Shown here one piece after another: positions 11,344-22,864 of a DNA stretch of 64,000 bases. A program made the position numbers and the translations under genes. The notes beneath the pieces are model-generated. The model saw only the letters and a program-made list of their open reading frames with translations, was not told the origin of the DNA and did not search any database. The stretch comes from Fomes fomentarius (Eukaryota; Basidiomycota; Agaricomycetes; Polyporales; Polyporaceae): assembly GCA_022606135.1 (NCBI GenBank), contig JABYQN010000001.1, forward strand, positions 2,790,001 through 2,854,000, written 5' to 3'. The first letter of the stretch is position 1. Each line of letters begins with the position of its first letter.

Positions 11344-12528
11344 ATGGATACACTCGCATTCGAGCTTATCACGCTGATATCTTTCTTTGCTTGCACGGAT
11401 GGCGGACAGACGGCCTGTGCACTCTCACTCGTCTCCAAGCACATCCGCGCCGCCTCACGCCCGGCGCGCTTCTACTCCGTCGCACTCGTCGGCTCCCCCG
11501 CCCAGCTCGCGCAGTTCCTCAAGTGCTATGAAGCTGAACGCGAGCGTTCGCCAAACGTCATCGTACCCCGCGTCCGCCACCTCTGTCTTTCCTTGTTCGG
11601 AGACGGACTCGACACCTCCGGGACCTCGCCCCAGCCTGCTGCCAGTACTAGTGCGCCCCCCACCACCGCGGCCAGTGGTCCAGCGGCGAGCACACTGGCA
11701 CTGGCAGGCCAGCCGACATCGCGCGCCGAGTTTCTCGCAGCCATGCAGCGCCGGGCACAGCACTGGCGGTTGACACAGCACACCCTCGACGAGCAGTACA
11801 ACAACGTCGTGCCGGCGCTCATACGCGCCGTCGCTGCGGACGTCGAGAGCCTCGCGCTGGTCCAGGCGCAGTGGCGCAGCACGAGCGTCGTGCGGTGTTG
11901 CTTCCCCCGCCTGCGCGAGCTCTCGCTCGTCGGCGGGGACCCGGGCTTCCTGCCACTGCGGTCTGTAGAGGACGGGAGCCGGCCGTTCCCTGCGCTCGAG
12001 CGCCTGCACCACATCTTCGCGTTCGCGAACAGAGATGTGGATTTCACGCAGTGGGCGCGGCATGCGCCGAATGTGACGCACCTGCGGGTGTCCCGACTGG
12101 ACTACGACCCGCCCATCGCCGTGGAGAGTTTCAAGCAGGTCCTGCTAGGTGAGAGTGTGGAAGGGTTGGGTTCCGGTTCCTCCGAATGATCCATAATGCT
12201 CATTTGGCGCGATGCAGGTGAGGACCACTTCGAGTCTGGCGAACCGTTTTTTCCAAACTTGCAACATGCGACAATCCTGCCGCACCGAATGGCCCCGTCA
12301 CGGCACGATGGCGGCGCTGCGTTGGCCTGTGCGCATCTAGCGAATGAGCAATTCCTGCTATCTTTGCGGGAAATTGCGGAGAAGGCGAGGGTGCCGGTTA
12401 CCCTTCTTCCGGCTGAGGAGGTGCCGAAGACGATGTCTGGGAGGAAGGGTCCCCATCCGATGGCCATACTGAGGTTGAAGGGCGAGTGGATGGATAGGAT
12501 AGAGGGTAGGCCTGGATGCTGGATATGA
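11344..12528 (+). CDS. F-box-like protein (copy A of a two-member family)
   Basis: Exons 11344-12148 and 12218-12528 give 371 aa. The N terminus (MDTLAFELITLISFFACTDG then ALSLVSKHIRAASRPARF) has the spacing of a degenerate F-box: a Leu/Glu helix, then the VSK-x-R motif. A low-complexity Ala/Thr/Ser/Pro insert covers about residues 95-125. The rest contains leucine-rich, repeat-like strands (LRELSLVGGDPGFLPL, VTHLRVSRLDYDPP). The C-terminal exon contains REIAEKARVPVTLLPAEE and a final LKGEWMDRI. The opposite-strand paralogue at 37684-38814 has the same intron position and phase. F-box proteins usually bring substrates to SCF ubiquitin ligases; whether this one does is unknown. The domain call is by eye. 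Confidence 0.75.
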
Positions 12529-12650
12529 GAATCATATTGGGCGCACTTGTTACCACTGAAAGGCATGAGAGTGCACATATGTAGATATCTTGAGTACTAG
12601 TACAGAAGGGGTTTGTTTAGACTTTAGGGTTCTTTGTGTAAATACATCGT

Positions 12651-14015
12651 TCACTCATTCGTCGTCCGACGAAACGGCTTCGAGTGCACCCGTATACCAA
12701 CCTGCACGCCCTCTTCTTCGAATTGGAGGAAGAGAGGCCTGAGCTCCCCGGCTCTCTCCTCTTCCGTGGTCTCCGACTGGTCGACACCGCTCTCAGCGTA
12801 ATACGTTATCTCATGTACCTCGATATTGAGCTCCCGGAACGCGGGGTAGCGCCCCTCTGCGGTGAGGGCAAGTGCGAGCGCAGCCCATCCCTCCGCGATT
12901 GGCGCGCCATCAAGACTGTACGCGTTGCACTGGAGCTCGAAGTTGAGCTTTTCGAGATGCGGAAATGCGGGTTGGGGACGCGAGAGGAGCTCGGCTAGAC
13001 TGGTCAAGAAAAATGGCATAAGCACGGGTGGGGGTGGATCGGGCGGTCCTCGAATGCTACCACGAGCATCGCGCACAGGAGTGTGGCGGCGATCGCAGAT
13101 CAAGGTGAGCGACCGCAAGGCTGTGCATGCGCGAAGCGCCTCATACATTCTTGATATATCATTGTCTATATGTTCGATTATAACGCCACAGGGATGGTGA
13201 GGATGATCCAGCTACTCAGCAATTGCATGTGCGAAATGGCGGGGAGTACTGAGAGACGTACATAAGGACTGCAGAGGCGCTTGCCCATGTCCCGTACTGA
13301 AGATTGCATTGATTGAGATGACTAGGTGGTGTAAGGAGGCCGGAAGAGATGGTGCCCAAGCCCCACATGCGGCGGGGCCCACATGTAAGCGCAACGATGT
13401 CAAGCTGGTGAGACAGGGTGTCTTCGCCAAGCCTACAGCCAGGCTGCGTTGTTCAGGTGGATTGTCGTCGTTACTATGAGTCCGCAGACTCAAAGTACGG
13501 AGTGACCAATTGTGCGAATGTTGTATAGTAGGCGGACGGGGTAGTGAAGGGACGGCGCCAGCAACTGGCACGATCCTGATATTGTCGAGGTCGAGACTGG
13601 CAACGAAGGAGAACTGGCTGATGAGATATATCAAGGAAGTAATGGATGGATAAGAAAAGTTGCTGAGCTTGACTGAGGAAAGGCGGGGAAACCGATCAAG
13701 TGAGAAACCACTGAGCCCCGTCCATGTGGGAGGTACAGTGCTCCCGTAGGGGAAGCAGCTACGGAACTCCATGTAGCGTACGTAAACTGCAACCTTTGGA
13801 TCCCGCTCCAAGATGTTTTCGAAGAAGAGACGCTGTGGGGTTATGCAGTGGGGATGCACCAGTATGCGGATGCGAGAGAAGAGGTGGTAGCGAGCTCGGC
13901 GTGCCCAGGAAGTGCAGACGACTGAGCAAGCCTTGAGGAAAGCACGGTCGTCACTGCATGAGTCAATGATGGTGTCTCCAATTTCAAGCGGAAATGTTGT
14001 GTTCTGGACCAGCAT
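12651..14015 (-). CDS. F-box/LRR-like protein
   Basis: Model: 13262-14015 joined to 12651-13165, giving 422 aa. The frame opens with FPLEIGDTIIDSCSDDRAFL and VVCTSWARRARYHLFSRIRI, the form of F-box seen in large basidiomycete families. Leucine-rich strands follow (FPRLSSVKLSNFSYPSI, SFVASLDLDNIRIVP, LTSLTSLRLHVG). The second exon continues with RACTALRSLTLICD and FPHLEKLNFELQ. The donor GTACGT at 13260-13261 and acceptor TAG at 13166-13168 give the required phase; a second donor 44 bases upstream (TTCA|GTACGG) would also fit. The frame is open further upstream to an ATG at 14210, but the F-box begins directly after 14015, which is why that start was chosen. Probable SCF adaptor by family; the target is unknown. 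Confidence 0.7.
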
Positions 14016-14659
14016 GGCGTTGCCCAGTGCACATGTGGAAGCTTGCCAGTGAACAAGGACGAACGACGAGTCGGTATCTTCGTATTCTAGCGCCCTAGTA
14101 CAAGAGCGTCTAGTAGCATCGGCCAGGGCCGTCAGGACGAACGTTGCACGGAATTTGGAGATTTCGAAGGGGGAAATCTTGTCCGGACAACACGCCGCCA
14201 ACTTCTTCACCTATTGTCAGGGTTCTGCCGCTCGATGGCACGGACCACATCGTAGGAGTACCGGACTGCATGGAATAACTCGAAGGGCTCACGTTTCACT
14301 ATGTGTGTGCTCTTCTTGAATGAGTTCGAGTGTATAGATCTAGATGTGCATTCTACGAGGTTTGCGCGCTTACTGTTGGTGTACCGAACAGTTTGTACTT
14401 GTTTGTGTGGAATCGGAAGTTCAAGCGCCCTATGGGTATCCTCGCTTCGCTCACAGACTATTGGCAATGGCATAGGCAACTTCCGACTGTCACTGTGTAG
14501 TACTACGATAATTGGCCTCAACTGAATCTCCAAGATAGACGTGCACGCCCAAGTTGTATACACGGATAAGGTATTCTGCACTTGTCACGCTCGATCTACA
14601 ACGTCTGCCAAGTCTAGGATTAGGAGGTGTGGACGATTCGTACGCGACAGTACCAGCAC
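14016..14659. other. Intergenic region between two F-box genes
   Basis: About 640 bases separating two same-strand F-box genes. If the first gene used the ATG at 14210 instead, about 195 bases of this stretch would be coding. No other feature was seen. Confidence 0.3.
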
Positions 14660-16369
14660 TCACCATCCAATAAGCGGCAACCTCCACAGCCTCTCCATGT
14701 CCTTTTCGTCCGGGTACAACGCCCAGTACGCCGGACCCTCGACCCTCCAATACGGGTGTCCCTTCAGGTCCCACACCATCTTGTCCTGCAAATCCATCAT
14801 ATCCACATGATCTGCCATCCTCGAAGAGCGCGCGGGGGCAATAGTCTCCTCTCTGTCTCTGCCATCTGTGATACTGATGCAGAGTTGACGAATCGGATGA
14901 CCCAACCGAGCTCTCTCTTCAAGTGTCTCCACCAACGGCGTGTAGTCAGGGATCGGGAAGTGAGACTGAATGACCAGGTGTTTCAAAGAAGGACAGGGGA
15001 CGACCGGGTCGGAAGGGATGTGTGGTAGAAGGGCGGCCTGGACGGCAGGCGCGAGGTGAGACGGGACGTCATTATTGCACGCAAGGAGGAGGGTTGAGAG
15101 GCTGGGCATATGTGCCGTCGCATGTGGTATGACGAGGTCGAGAAGACTGGTCTCGGTCATTGGCATGAACAGCCTCGCACCGAGTCGCAGCGTGTGCACC
15201 GCGGCAAGCAGCGGCGCGAGCTTCGCGAAAAATGCGTCCGTGATCGAGACGCAGTGGGAGACGGACGCCCACACGATCCGGACGTGAACCCAGAATCCGC
15301 CATGCGTCCCTCGGGCACGGATGTGGAAGTCCGGAAAATCCTCCGCGATCTCGAGCATCGTCAATTCGCCAATCATCGGAAGCACGAGCATGTCAATTTC
15401 ACTGGGGTTGTTGACATCGATGCGGTGGAGTTGTATATTTACATGCGAGGGAAGTTCGAGACGGTCGAGGAGGGCAGAGATTCCCCCTAGATCAGGATTT
15501 TCAGCAACGAGGGCTCGCAAACGAGAGAGATGCACGATGGGCATTGAATCCCTCAAGCCATCCAATCCACCGAGAGCAACTATAGCCTTGTGTACAATAT
15601 ACAAGGTCTCGAGCATTGGGATGTCAGCAAGGATTTGCAGGAATGGAAGTGCGTCTATTGTCGTGGAACCAGAGATTCGCAGGTGAGCGAGGCAAGGAAA
15701 TTGATTTCCATACGGCCTAGGGAAGATGCCAGACTCCAAAGAAAGCGCCATTGCTCTGAGGGGGACTGAGACGCAATTGGGAAAGAATGTACAGTAGACG
15801 ACATTCTTTGGGATGGGAAATGGATGCGCGGGCGAGATGTCCTCATGTTCGAGCGGGGAGATAGTCAGGTACGAAAGGTTGGGCGCAACGGATGACAGCA
15901 CCTCTTGGAGCTGCGTGTGGTTTCGGCATGGAGACTGCTGAATCAGATGGAGCTCCTGGACTCGTGAACGGTACGGTTCTTGCAACACCGGAAGGCGCGA
16001 GACGGCCCCGAATTCCCCAGATTGAGTCATTCTAAGGTGTGCTTGGAGTGGGAGAGGCGCCGCGCGTTCAGCAAACGCGGTGGCCCCGTTCAGATGGGCC
16101 GGAAGAGCGATCCACAGTGAAGGGCAGGAGAGGGCGATGGCCCGCAGACGACGGCAAACCCTCGTCGCCGCAAGGAGCGATCGCATGTCAAGCTGTTCCT
16201 CAATATGGTGACTTCCGTACTCGAGTATCGACGTCCCATGAGAACCACGTACGTGGCGCAGTACCAGCGTCACGGTCTCCACGGGAAGACAGTTGATTGG
16301 GACACGGGCGTTGCGCTCGTACTGGATACGGAGCGCTGCAGCGAGTAACGAGTCCCGCAGCGGCACAAG
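14660..16369 (-). CDS. F-box/LRR-like protein, 5' end unresolved
   Basis: A long open exon of about 569 codons. It begins with coiled, basic residues (LRDSLLAAALRIQYERNA) and then an F-box (VPINCLPVETVTLVLRHV, with LAATRVCRRLRAIALSCPSLW). A chain of leucine-rich segments follows (FPCLAHLRISGSTTIDALPF, MPIVHLSRLRALVAENPDLG, CPSLKHLVIQSHFPIPDY). It ends at WRLPLIGW before the stop. The exon has no ATG at its start: its first codon lies directly after an acceptor (CAATAG) at about 16370. A short upstream exon starting at the ATG at 16467 would join in phase through a weak GTTCGA donor, but this is not proven. Likely SCF adaptor type by family; unknown target. Confidence 0.7.
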   Translation of the reverse strand, partial: LVPLRDSLLAAALRIQYERNARVPINCLPVETVTLVLRHVRGSHGTSILEYGSHHIEEQLDMRSLLAATRVCRRLRAIALSCPSLWIALPAHLNGATAFAERAAPLPLQAHLRMTQSGEFGAVSRLPVLQEPYRSRVQELHLIQQSPCRNHTQLQEVLSSVAPNLSYLTISPLEHEDISPAHPFPIPKNVVYCTFFPNCVSVPLRAMALSLESGIFPRPYGNQFPCLAHLRISGSTTIDALPFLQILADIPMLETLYIVHKAIVALGGLDGLRDSMPIVHLSRLRALVAENPDLGGISALLDRLELPSHVNIQLHRIDVNNPSEIDMLVLPMIGELTMLEIAEDFPDFHIRARGTHGGFWVHVRIVWASVSHCVSITDAFFAKLAPLLAAVHTLRLGARLFMPMTETSLLDLVIPHATAHMPSLSTLLLACNNDVPSHLAPAVQAALLPHIPSDPVVPCPSLKHLVIQSHFPIPDYTPLVETLEERARLGHPIRQLCISITDGRDREETIAPARSSRMADHVDMMDLQDKMVWDLKGHPYWRVEGPAYWALYPDEKDMERLWRLPLIGW

Positions 16370-16467
16370 CTATTGAGAGGAACGTGAGTAACAGTCACCA
16401 GCATCAGCAGTGAGCCGGACGCACGCTCTCATGCCTATCGAACAGAGAAGAGATATGATGTGAGCAT

Positions 16468-17546
16468 TGTGAAAGTGAATACCAGATATGTCCGCCCTAC
16501 GTTACAGCAGATATCTCTCTTTGGAGGACAACCCCGAAAGTATCGAGTGCTTCTCGTAGACGTAAGTCGGCCATGGATCAACTTCGAGCGCTGAACGGAA
16601 CCCACGCTGAACGGGGCCCAATGATTGTTGGCAGTAGAGGAGGTCTCTTAGAGAGTCACCGTCGAGAACAAGTTGTGGAGCGCCTGCGAAATCGAAGTGG
16701 ATTTCCGCTAGTGGAGGCGTTCTGAGCGGCGATACGCGCTGACGGAGAGACGGCGGATGAATGATCCATGCATGGTCTGAGATCCTCACAGGATTCCCGT
16801 TACCATTTATGTGGTCTCTCAACTGAATTGATTCCGTACAAGACTAGTAAGAGATAGTACGATAAACATAAGGTTCAAGACGTGACGAACCTTTGATTGC
16901 ACCACCCCATATATAACACCGACCTTGTCCTCAATTATAAGTCATCCAGGATGTATGCAACGTTCCTTCCCGTGTAGTTTGTGTAGCTGATGTCTTAGTC
17001 CGAGTCTTACTGGCACGTTTGATGCCTTATCTGCGCCCTGTAAATGTTCCATCTTGTTATTAGACTGTTGGAAGGTCACCCGGAGACAGGCTTACTTTGC
17101 AGCCCGATCTTGCTGAAAACTCCATGAATGGTGTCGGTCGTGACAGCTGCTTGGAAACCCACGCCGCTTCCCAGAGACTCGGGAACTGTTGAACCACGGA
17201 AACGCCCGACCCCATAGGTTCCTAAAAAGGTATATACTCGGACCACCGAAGCCGGAGAATCTCAAAACACGGCAAAGTCAAGAAAAGCTAGCCCTGCGAT
17301 AACTGGGAACTATCGCATCGTTACTTCCTATCTGTCGAAGCACTTACAGGTGGGACAGCACAGACCGGCATGCATCCTACCAATCTCACCGTCAATATTG
17401 CTCACGTCGATGCAACCAACTGCAACTTGCCGATCATCCACCATGCGCGAGACGAGACTGGGGAAGTCCTGTATGCACGGGGATGTGACATAAAAATACA
17501 AAAGTCTGCTTGTCCGTTCCATAAATTTCGCGGACTGCCAGACACC
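16468..17546. other. Mostly non-coding stretch with a short coding-like segment on the minus strand
   Basis: About 1.1 kb between an F-box gene and the downstream end of the dehydrogenase. Between 16502 and 16822 the minus strand has an open frame without an ATG whose peptide (HPPSLRQRVSPLRTPPLAEI and further hydrophobic strands) resembles a leucine-rich fragment. It may be an unplaced upstream exon of the F-box gene or a decayed copy. The rest shows nothing. Confidence 0.3.
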
Positions 17547-18897
17547 CTACACACGGTATACAATCTTCTCAGCGCTGACTTTCCCCTCGCGCATATACTG
17601 CAAGCCATCCGGGATCGCCTGTAGGCCTCCCTCCCAGAACTTGATAGGCAACGGCTTGATCGCGCGGTCAGACGCGAGTTTCGGGAACTTTTTGAGGAAC
17701 TGCACGATCTGGTCCTTATCCTCGAGTGAGGCGGGAAAGTGCCTGTCCGGTCCGAAGTCGAATGCACGGCCTTGTGCGGTGTAGAGGAGCGTGACTAGTA
17801 TAACAAACGTAGTGATCAGCTGGGTGATAGCTGAGTAACCGCGCATAGACACGTACGTCGTATCTCGACATCTTTTCTCGGGGAAGGGGTTGGTGTTAGT
17901 AGGGTCACAACTAGACCGCCAGATGGAGCGATGCTCTCTGCAGTCATACCCTGAGCCCCCTTCTCGCCGATGGTGTCGAGGGCTTTCTTGATGGAGTGTC
18001 CGGTGACATCTTTGATCTTCTGCACTACAGAAGAGTCCTTGTAGTCGAAGACCTCATCAGCGCCAAAATCCTTGACGAGGGTAAAGTTACGAGGAGACGC
18101 GGTGGTGACAATTTTGTAGCCGGAGAGGCGGAGAAGTTGTATGGCAGACAGGCCAACGGCCGCTGAAGGTGAGTATGAGCAGTCAGGTCATAGCGTACTT
18201 AGAAGAGATGCGCTCACAGCTTCCTCCCCATACAAGCACCCATTCGTCGCCTTGCACTTTCTGGGGAGGTTCGACGAGCGCGAGGCGTTTCGGGTGGTAC
18301 AAGGCCTGTACGGCCGTCAAGAACCTAGGATGACATCACGGTGTAAGAAACCCCCTGCATTTGCCCATTTTATAGATGAATAGTATGACGCACGCGACTT
18401 CGAGCGTTGCAGACTCCTCATAAATGAACGTGTTTGGTGGGACGAGCCAGACGAGGTCTGCTGGAGTCTTGGCATACTCGGCAAACGCTCCTTCGTCGGG
18501 GAACGCTGCTCCATGCACAAAGCCAGCTACATGATCCCCGACCTTTGGGCTGGTGACGTTCTTGCCCACTTTGACTACGTTTCCGGAGAAGTCACAGCCT
18601 AGAATGGTGCCAGGTTTGCCAATGGGATAATCGACGTCTGCGGGTCAATCTATGAGTACAGCGGCGGTACTGAGAAGCATTTCAAAGACGCACGTTTGTA
18701 GTCAGTGGGGTTTTGCGAGAGTGCGACCGTTTTGACGAGGATGTCATCGTCTCCAATCGTAGGGACCGGGTGGTCCTTGACCACAACCTTATGCCTCTTC
18801 CGAAAGCTTCAGAACTTTGGTCTCTGTGCAAGAGCGTGACTCCCAAACCTACATCCTCGAGGATCAAGGCCTTCATGACGGCTGGAATGTCGGACAT
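17547..18897 (-). CDS. Zinc-independent MDR oxidoreductase (enoyl-reductase/ToxD-like), copy A
   Basis: An NAD(P)H-dependent medium-chain dehydrogenase/reductase of the quinone/enoyl reductase type. Exons: 18853-18897, 18694-18796, 18394-18637, 18218-18324, 17857-18162 and 17547-17794, totalling 350 aa, the normal family length. The GroES-like half has GCDFSGNVVKVGKNV and GDHVAGFVHG. The Rossmann half has ATA-type residues ending in TTASPRNFTLVKDFGADEVF. The C terminus carries KFWEGGLQAIPDGLQYMREG. The catalytic-zinc Cys/His ligands of alcohol dehydrogenases are absent, as usual for this subfamily. The short intron 1 ends at an unusual GGAAG acceptor, chosen because it restores DRHKVVVKDHPVP as in the paralogue at 40255-41609, which shares all intron phases. 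Substrate unknown; no biosynthetic partner genes lie alongside. Confidence 0.85.
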
Positions 18898-19322
18898 GTT
18901 TGCGCGGGTCACGGTTGCGGTATGGGCAACGATCGATGTGGGGACTTCGAACCGGGGTGATACGTGCAGATAATAGTATCATACTGATAGTGGATTCAGT
19001 AGTGACGCCGCTTACACATCGACGATCGGAGGTACACGATGATGTCAGCAGCTAACAAGAGACACTAGAGGAGATAAGTACCACTTACTTACAAAGTTCA
19101 TGGTCTCGCGGCGATGAATGTCAGTAAGGTCAGGTGACAGGCGCGTGTCCTTGGCTCGCGCGATTACAGACTCCGCCCGAAACAGCCACAGACGCGTCGA
19201 GATCCCCCCACTCGCTCATCAACCGTCAACGCGTCCATTCTGCTCGACGCCCTCCCAGGCTGACTCTAACCATCGTCCTCTCGCTCCACAAGAACATCGG
19301 TTGCTTGCGTACAACCTACAAG
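18898..19322. promoter_or_regulatory. Divergent promoter (dehydrogenase copy A / CTF18) with two ACGCGT sites
   Basis: This 425-base spacer separates divergent starts. Two MCB-type ACGCGT hexamers lie at 19192-19197 and 19229-19234, 131 and 94 bases upstream of the CTF18 start codon. In yeasts this hexamer is bound by the MBF complex, which drives S-phase genes, and CTF18 is a replication gene. The sites are read directly from the sequence; binding is an inference. Confidence 0.5.
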
Positions 19323-22300
19323 ATGGCCGCGGTAGAGTTCGGTCGACCGAGCAGCTTGCTGTTCTCTTCAGATATGGACACGACGGAAACCATCGCCCAG
19401 CTTACGAACGAGGACGCGTTTTTGCCTACTGCATTGCTGCTACAGGACACCATACCTGTTGATGAATCTGAAGAGACTGTAGCAGGGACTACTGGCGCGT
19501 TTGGTGGTACGTCGTCGTCGTCAGGTCTCAGTCTTTCGCGAGGATACCCATTGCATACCTGACATGAGCAGACGCGCCTCTATTGTCAACGGAGACCACA
19601 AACGGCGATTCATCGCAATTTCTAGGTAGTTCCTCAAATGCTGCATCAAATTTGTGCACTGTGTACTGACTGCTACCAAGACGACGAGTTACCAGACGTA
19701 GCAGACCTTCTCAAGTCATACACCGCGCAAGTCAAATCCTTGAATGCAGTGCCATCAACTTCGACCATTCTCACCACATCCACATTCGATGGTTCTGCTG
19801 TCTATTTCACCCGCAGGTCACGCCGGAATCCGGCAACCGCAGCTCTGGTGAGTGCATCCCTCTGCCATGCTACTCTCCCTTCTCAGTGTCGATCGTATCG
19901 TATTGTGTAATCCATGTTTAGAGGAGAGCAGCAATGCAAAAGCAGGAGTCGCAATTCAAGTCTCTCCTGGATGTTCCTATACACAAGATGTTCGAAGAGC
20001 TTTCTGTCTCCGCGGCGACAAAGTTGGCAGCCGAGTGCGTATCTCTTCCGTTCTCCATCCACCTATTGTCATTGAAGATAGTTTCAAGAGAGCATCAAGC
20101 ACCGGAGAAGCCTGCTCGATTTGCTACCGCCACCAACACCGCCCTGTGGGTCGACCGCTACCGTCCACAACGGTTTACCGAACTTCTTGGAGACGACCGT
20201 GTACATCGTGAGGTTCTATCATGGGTGAAGGAGTGGGACTGTTGCGTCTTCGGGAAGAACAAGAACCGAGGGCGGAAACGGGCAAGAGCAGATGTTGATG
20301 GGGAGGATCAGAATCTCGACCAATGGCGACGACCGAGGGAGAAGGTAAGCTCGCGGCTGATCCCCGCAAGATGGCATTCCTCTGACAAAATGTAGCTGCT
20401 GTTGCTGTCGGGGCCCCCAGGACTAGGGAAAACCACTCTAGCGCACATTGTGGCACAACACGCAGGATACAATGTCTTCGAGATCAACGCAAGTGACGCG
20501 CGCTCTGCGGACGTGGTAGACAATCGAATACGACCTGCAGTAGAAAGCGGCGCGAGGATCGGTAGCTCGAAGCCTAACCTTGTTGTCATTGATGAAATCG
20601 ATGGAGCAACTGGAGGGTCAGAGAGTGTGAGTACAGGGACGTTAGACATTCACTCTGCATACTGATCGGAGCAGGCAGGCGGGTTCATCCACAAGTTGAT
20701 ACAGCTCACTCAAGACAAGCCGAGGAAGAAAGGTAAGTTATGATCGGGCCTCGAAGCTCTCACATGTTACTGAATGGTGACCCATGTCTCCGTAGGACGC
20801 AAACAGGACCCTCAATCTACACGTCCACTGCTACGTCCGATCATCTGTATATGCAACGACCTCTATGCCTCCTCCCTCACGAAGCTCAGGCAACATGCAC
20901 GAATAGTGCGCTTCTCTCGACCAAATGACACGCGCATAGTCCGCCGGTTACGAGAGATCTGCGAACGCGAAGGCATGAAGGCCGACGCGCGTGCACTATC
21001 CACCCTGGTGGGCGCCGCACAGGGTGACTTCCGTGGATGCCTTAACACGCTGCAACTACTCAAGGCGCGGAACAAGGACGTCACGGAGCCTGTTGTACGA
21101 AGTGCGACAGTGGGTATGAAGGAAGCGGAGGTGTCGCAGATGACCATCCTCAATGATCTCTTTGCTCCGTTGTCGCGGAAACGCGCGAAGGAGCTTGGAC
21201 TGTCAGAGGAGGACCCGCGGTTTGTCTCACGACTGAGTCGGGAGGTGGAAGGTTGCGATTCCATAGACAAGGTCGCGATTGGTGGGTGACCTCCACCGCT
21301 GTTGTTGTTGTGCTGCTGACATTCGGTGTAGGGTGTTTCGAGCACTATGCCAACCTTCACAGACACGATGCTACATTCACGCGATATCTCAAGGGCACAC
21401 AATGGCTCTGTACTTGGGATACGATGATGGGCGCGATGCGCGCAGAGCGAGAGTATGCGTTGATACCATATCTTGCGTACCCCCTTGTCGCATTCTTCCC
21501 TCTCTTCGAAGAACGTGGCGGTCCAAAGGTCGAGCGACCGAAAGCCGACTGGGAGGTCTGTTCCCTCTCTTCATAGCCCGAGACAACGCTAACCTACATA
21601 TGATGACTACAGCACTACACGCAGACGAAGATGAACGACGAGATCTACAAGTCCCTCGCGCGCTGTCTGCGTACAGCAGCGTCCCGGAATGCGGGACAAT
21701 ATAGACACCTCGCAAACGAGCAAGTTATGCAGCTCGAGTTTGCGCCATACATCAACAGAATCATCTCACCACCACTGCGGCCGGTGAACAGCCAGGTGAT
21801 TCGCCCAGCAGAGAAGGCAATACTCGCGCGGCTCGTGACAATCATGGCGACGCTCGAGCTGCATTTTGTGCAGGAGAGGACAGAGGAAGGGCAGCTAGTG
21901 TATAGGCTTGACCCGCCGATTGACGTGTTTGTCACGTATGATGGAAAGCGAGCCGCGGACATTGCGGTCTCGAGGTATGCGGTGCGCCATCTCGTAGCGG
22001 CGGAGGTGGGTCACCTTTGTATTCGGGGTGAATGGAAACGGAGAAGCCTGTGCTGATCATTTGGACAGATCGATGCGCAGGTCATTGCTCGCCAGGCTGA
22101 AAGCACGGAGAAGAGCAAGGCCGCAAGCAAGTCTGCCTTCTTTGGGGGCGGCAGAGGGTGAGTCGCTCTTGCGTGCATGCGTTTAGCGGCGTGTGATTGA
22201 CTGCTAACTTATTGTCTGTGCGTGTGTCCTTGGGTTGCATGACAGACGAAACAAGGCTTCGACGGACGAGGCGCAGCCCGTCGCGAAGCGGGCCCGTCAG

Positions 22301-22628
22301 GACGACAAGCCTGCAGACAAGGTACGTATCGCCGTCTCCATATGTTTGCCATGTGCTTGTGCTGTTGAGCTGACTTGTCTTGCATTTGACCTTTCAACGT
22401 GAAACAGGTCGCGATGGACTTCTTCGGCAGACCAATCGTGCCCAAGGAGAATACAGACAGCGCGAATAGCGGACCGAAGGTGCAGCCGTACCGCGTTGCG
22501 TACAAGTTCAATGAAGGGAACTCGGCGGCTGTCCGGAAGCCTGTCAGGGTCTCCGCGTTCATGTAAGTTGCCGGCGTATGTATGCTTGCTGTCGTACTGC
22601 ATACCCTAGGAAGATCAAGTCGGACTAG
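19323..22628 (+). CDS. CTF18: CTF18, large subunit of the alternative replication factor C clamp loader
   Basis: Ctf18 pairs with RFC2-5, Ctf8 and Dcc1 to load or unload PCNA at forks and supports sister-chromatid cohesion. Fourteen exons: 19323-19506, 19572-19625, 19681-19847, 19922-20034, 20089-20344, 20396-20626, 20675-20732, 20796-21281, 21332-21555, 21613-22005, 22069-22157, 22246-22321, 22408-22562 and 22610-22628 (834 aa). Key features are WVDRYRPQRFTELLGDDRVH, Walker A GPPGLGKTTLAH, Walker B VVIDEIDGA, sensor-1 type ICICNDLYASSL and the C-terminal PYRVAYKFNEGNSAAVRKP that distinguishes Ctf18 from RFC1. No BRCT domain is present, which also argues against RFC1. The N terminus before the AAA+ module is divergent, so the start at 19323 is the least certain part; 19374 is an alternative. 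Confidence 0.92.
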
Positions 22629-22864
22629 TCCACGCGACAATGTATGATAGACTGTGATTCATCTGCAATTGAGCTGTATCGTTTGATGTCCGTAGCATGC
22701 TAGTACTCATTATTATTAGGTATAAGATATGGAGTATTTTAGACAGGTCCCGGATGTTGCGAATAATGATAGGGATGTGTGTGAGTCCAGAGCAAGATGG
22801 CTAAGGCTACAGTGTTTGGATCCGACAGCGGGCGTGATATGTTGCAAGAAAACATTTAAACCAT

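Noticed and set aside
20035..20088. Read-through of a CTF18 intron that has no stop codon
   Set aside because: The intron is 54 nt with a GTGCGT donor. Splicing gives AAEEHQAPEKPARF before the conserved WVDRYRP. The retained form is possible but less family-like.
19323..22628. Replication factor C subunit 1 (RFC1) as identity
   Set aside because: There is no BRCT domain and the C terminus has the Ctf18-specific YRVAYKFNEGNS region.
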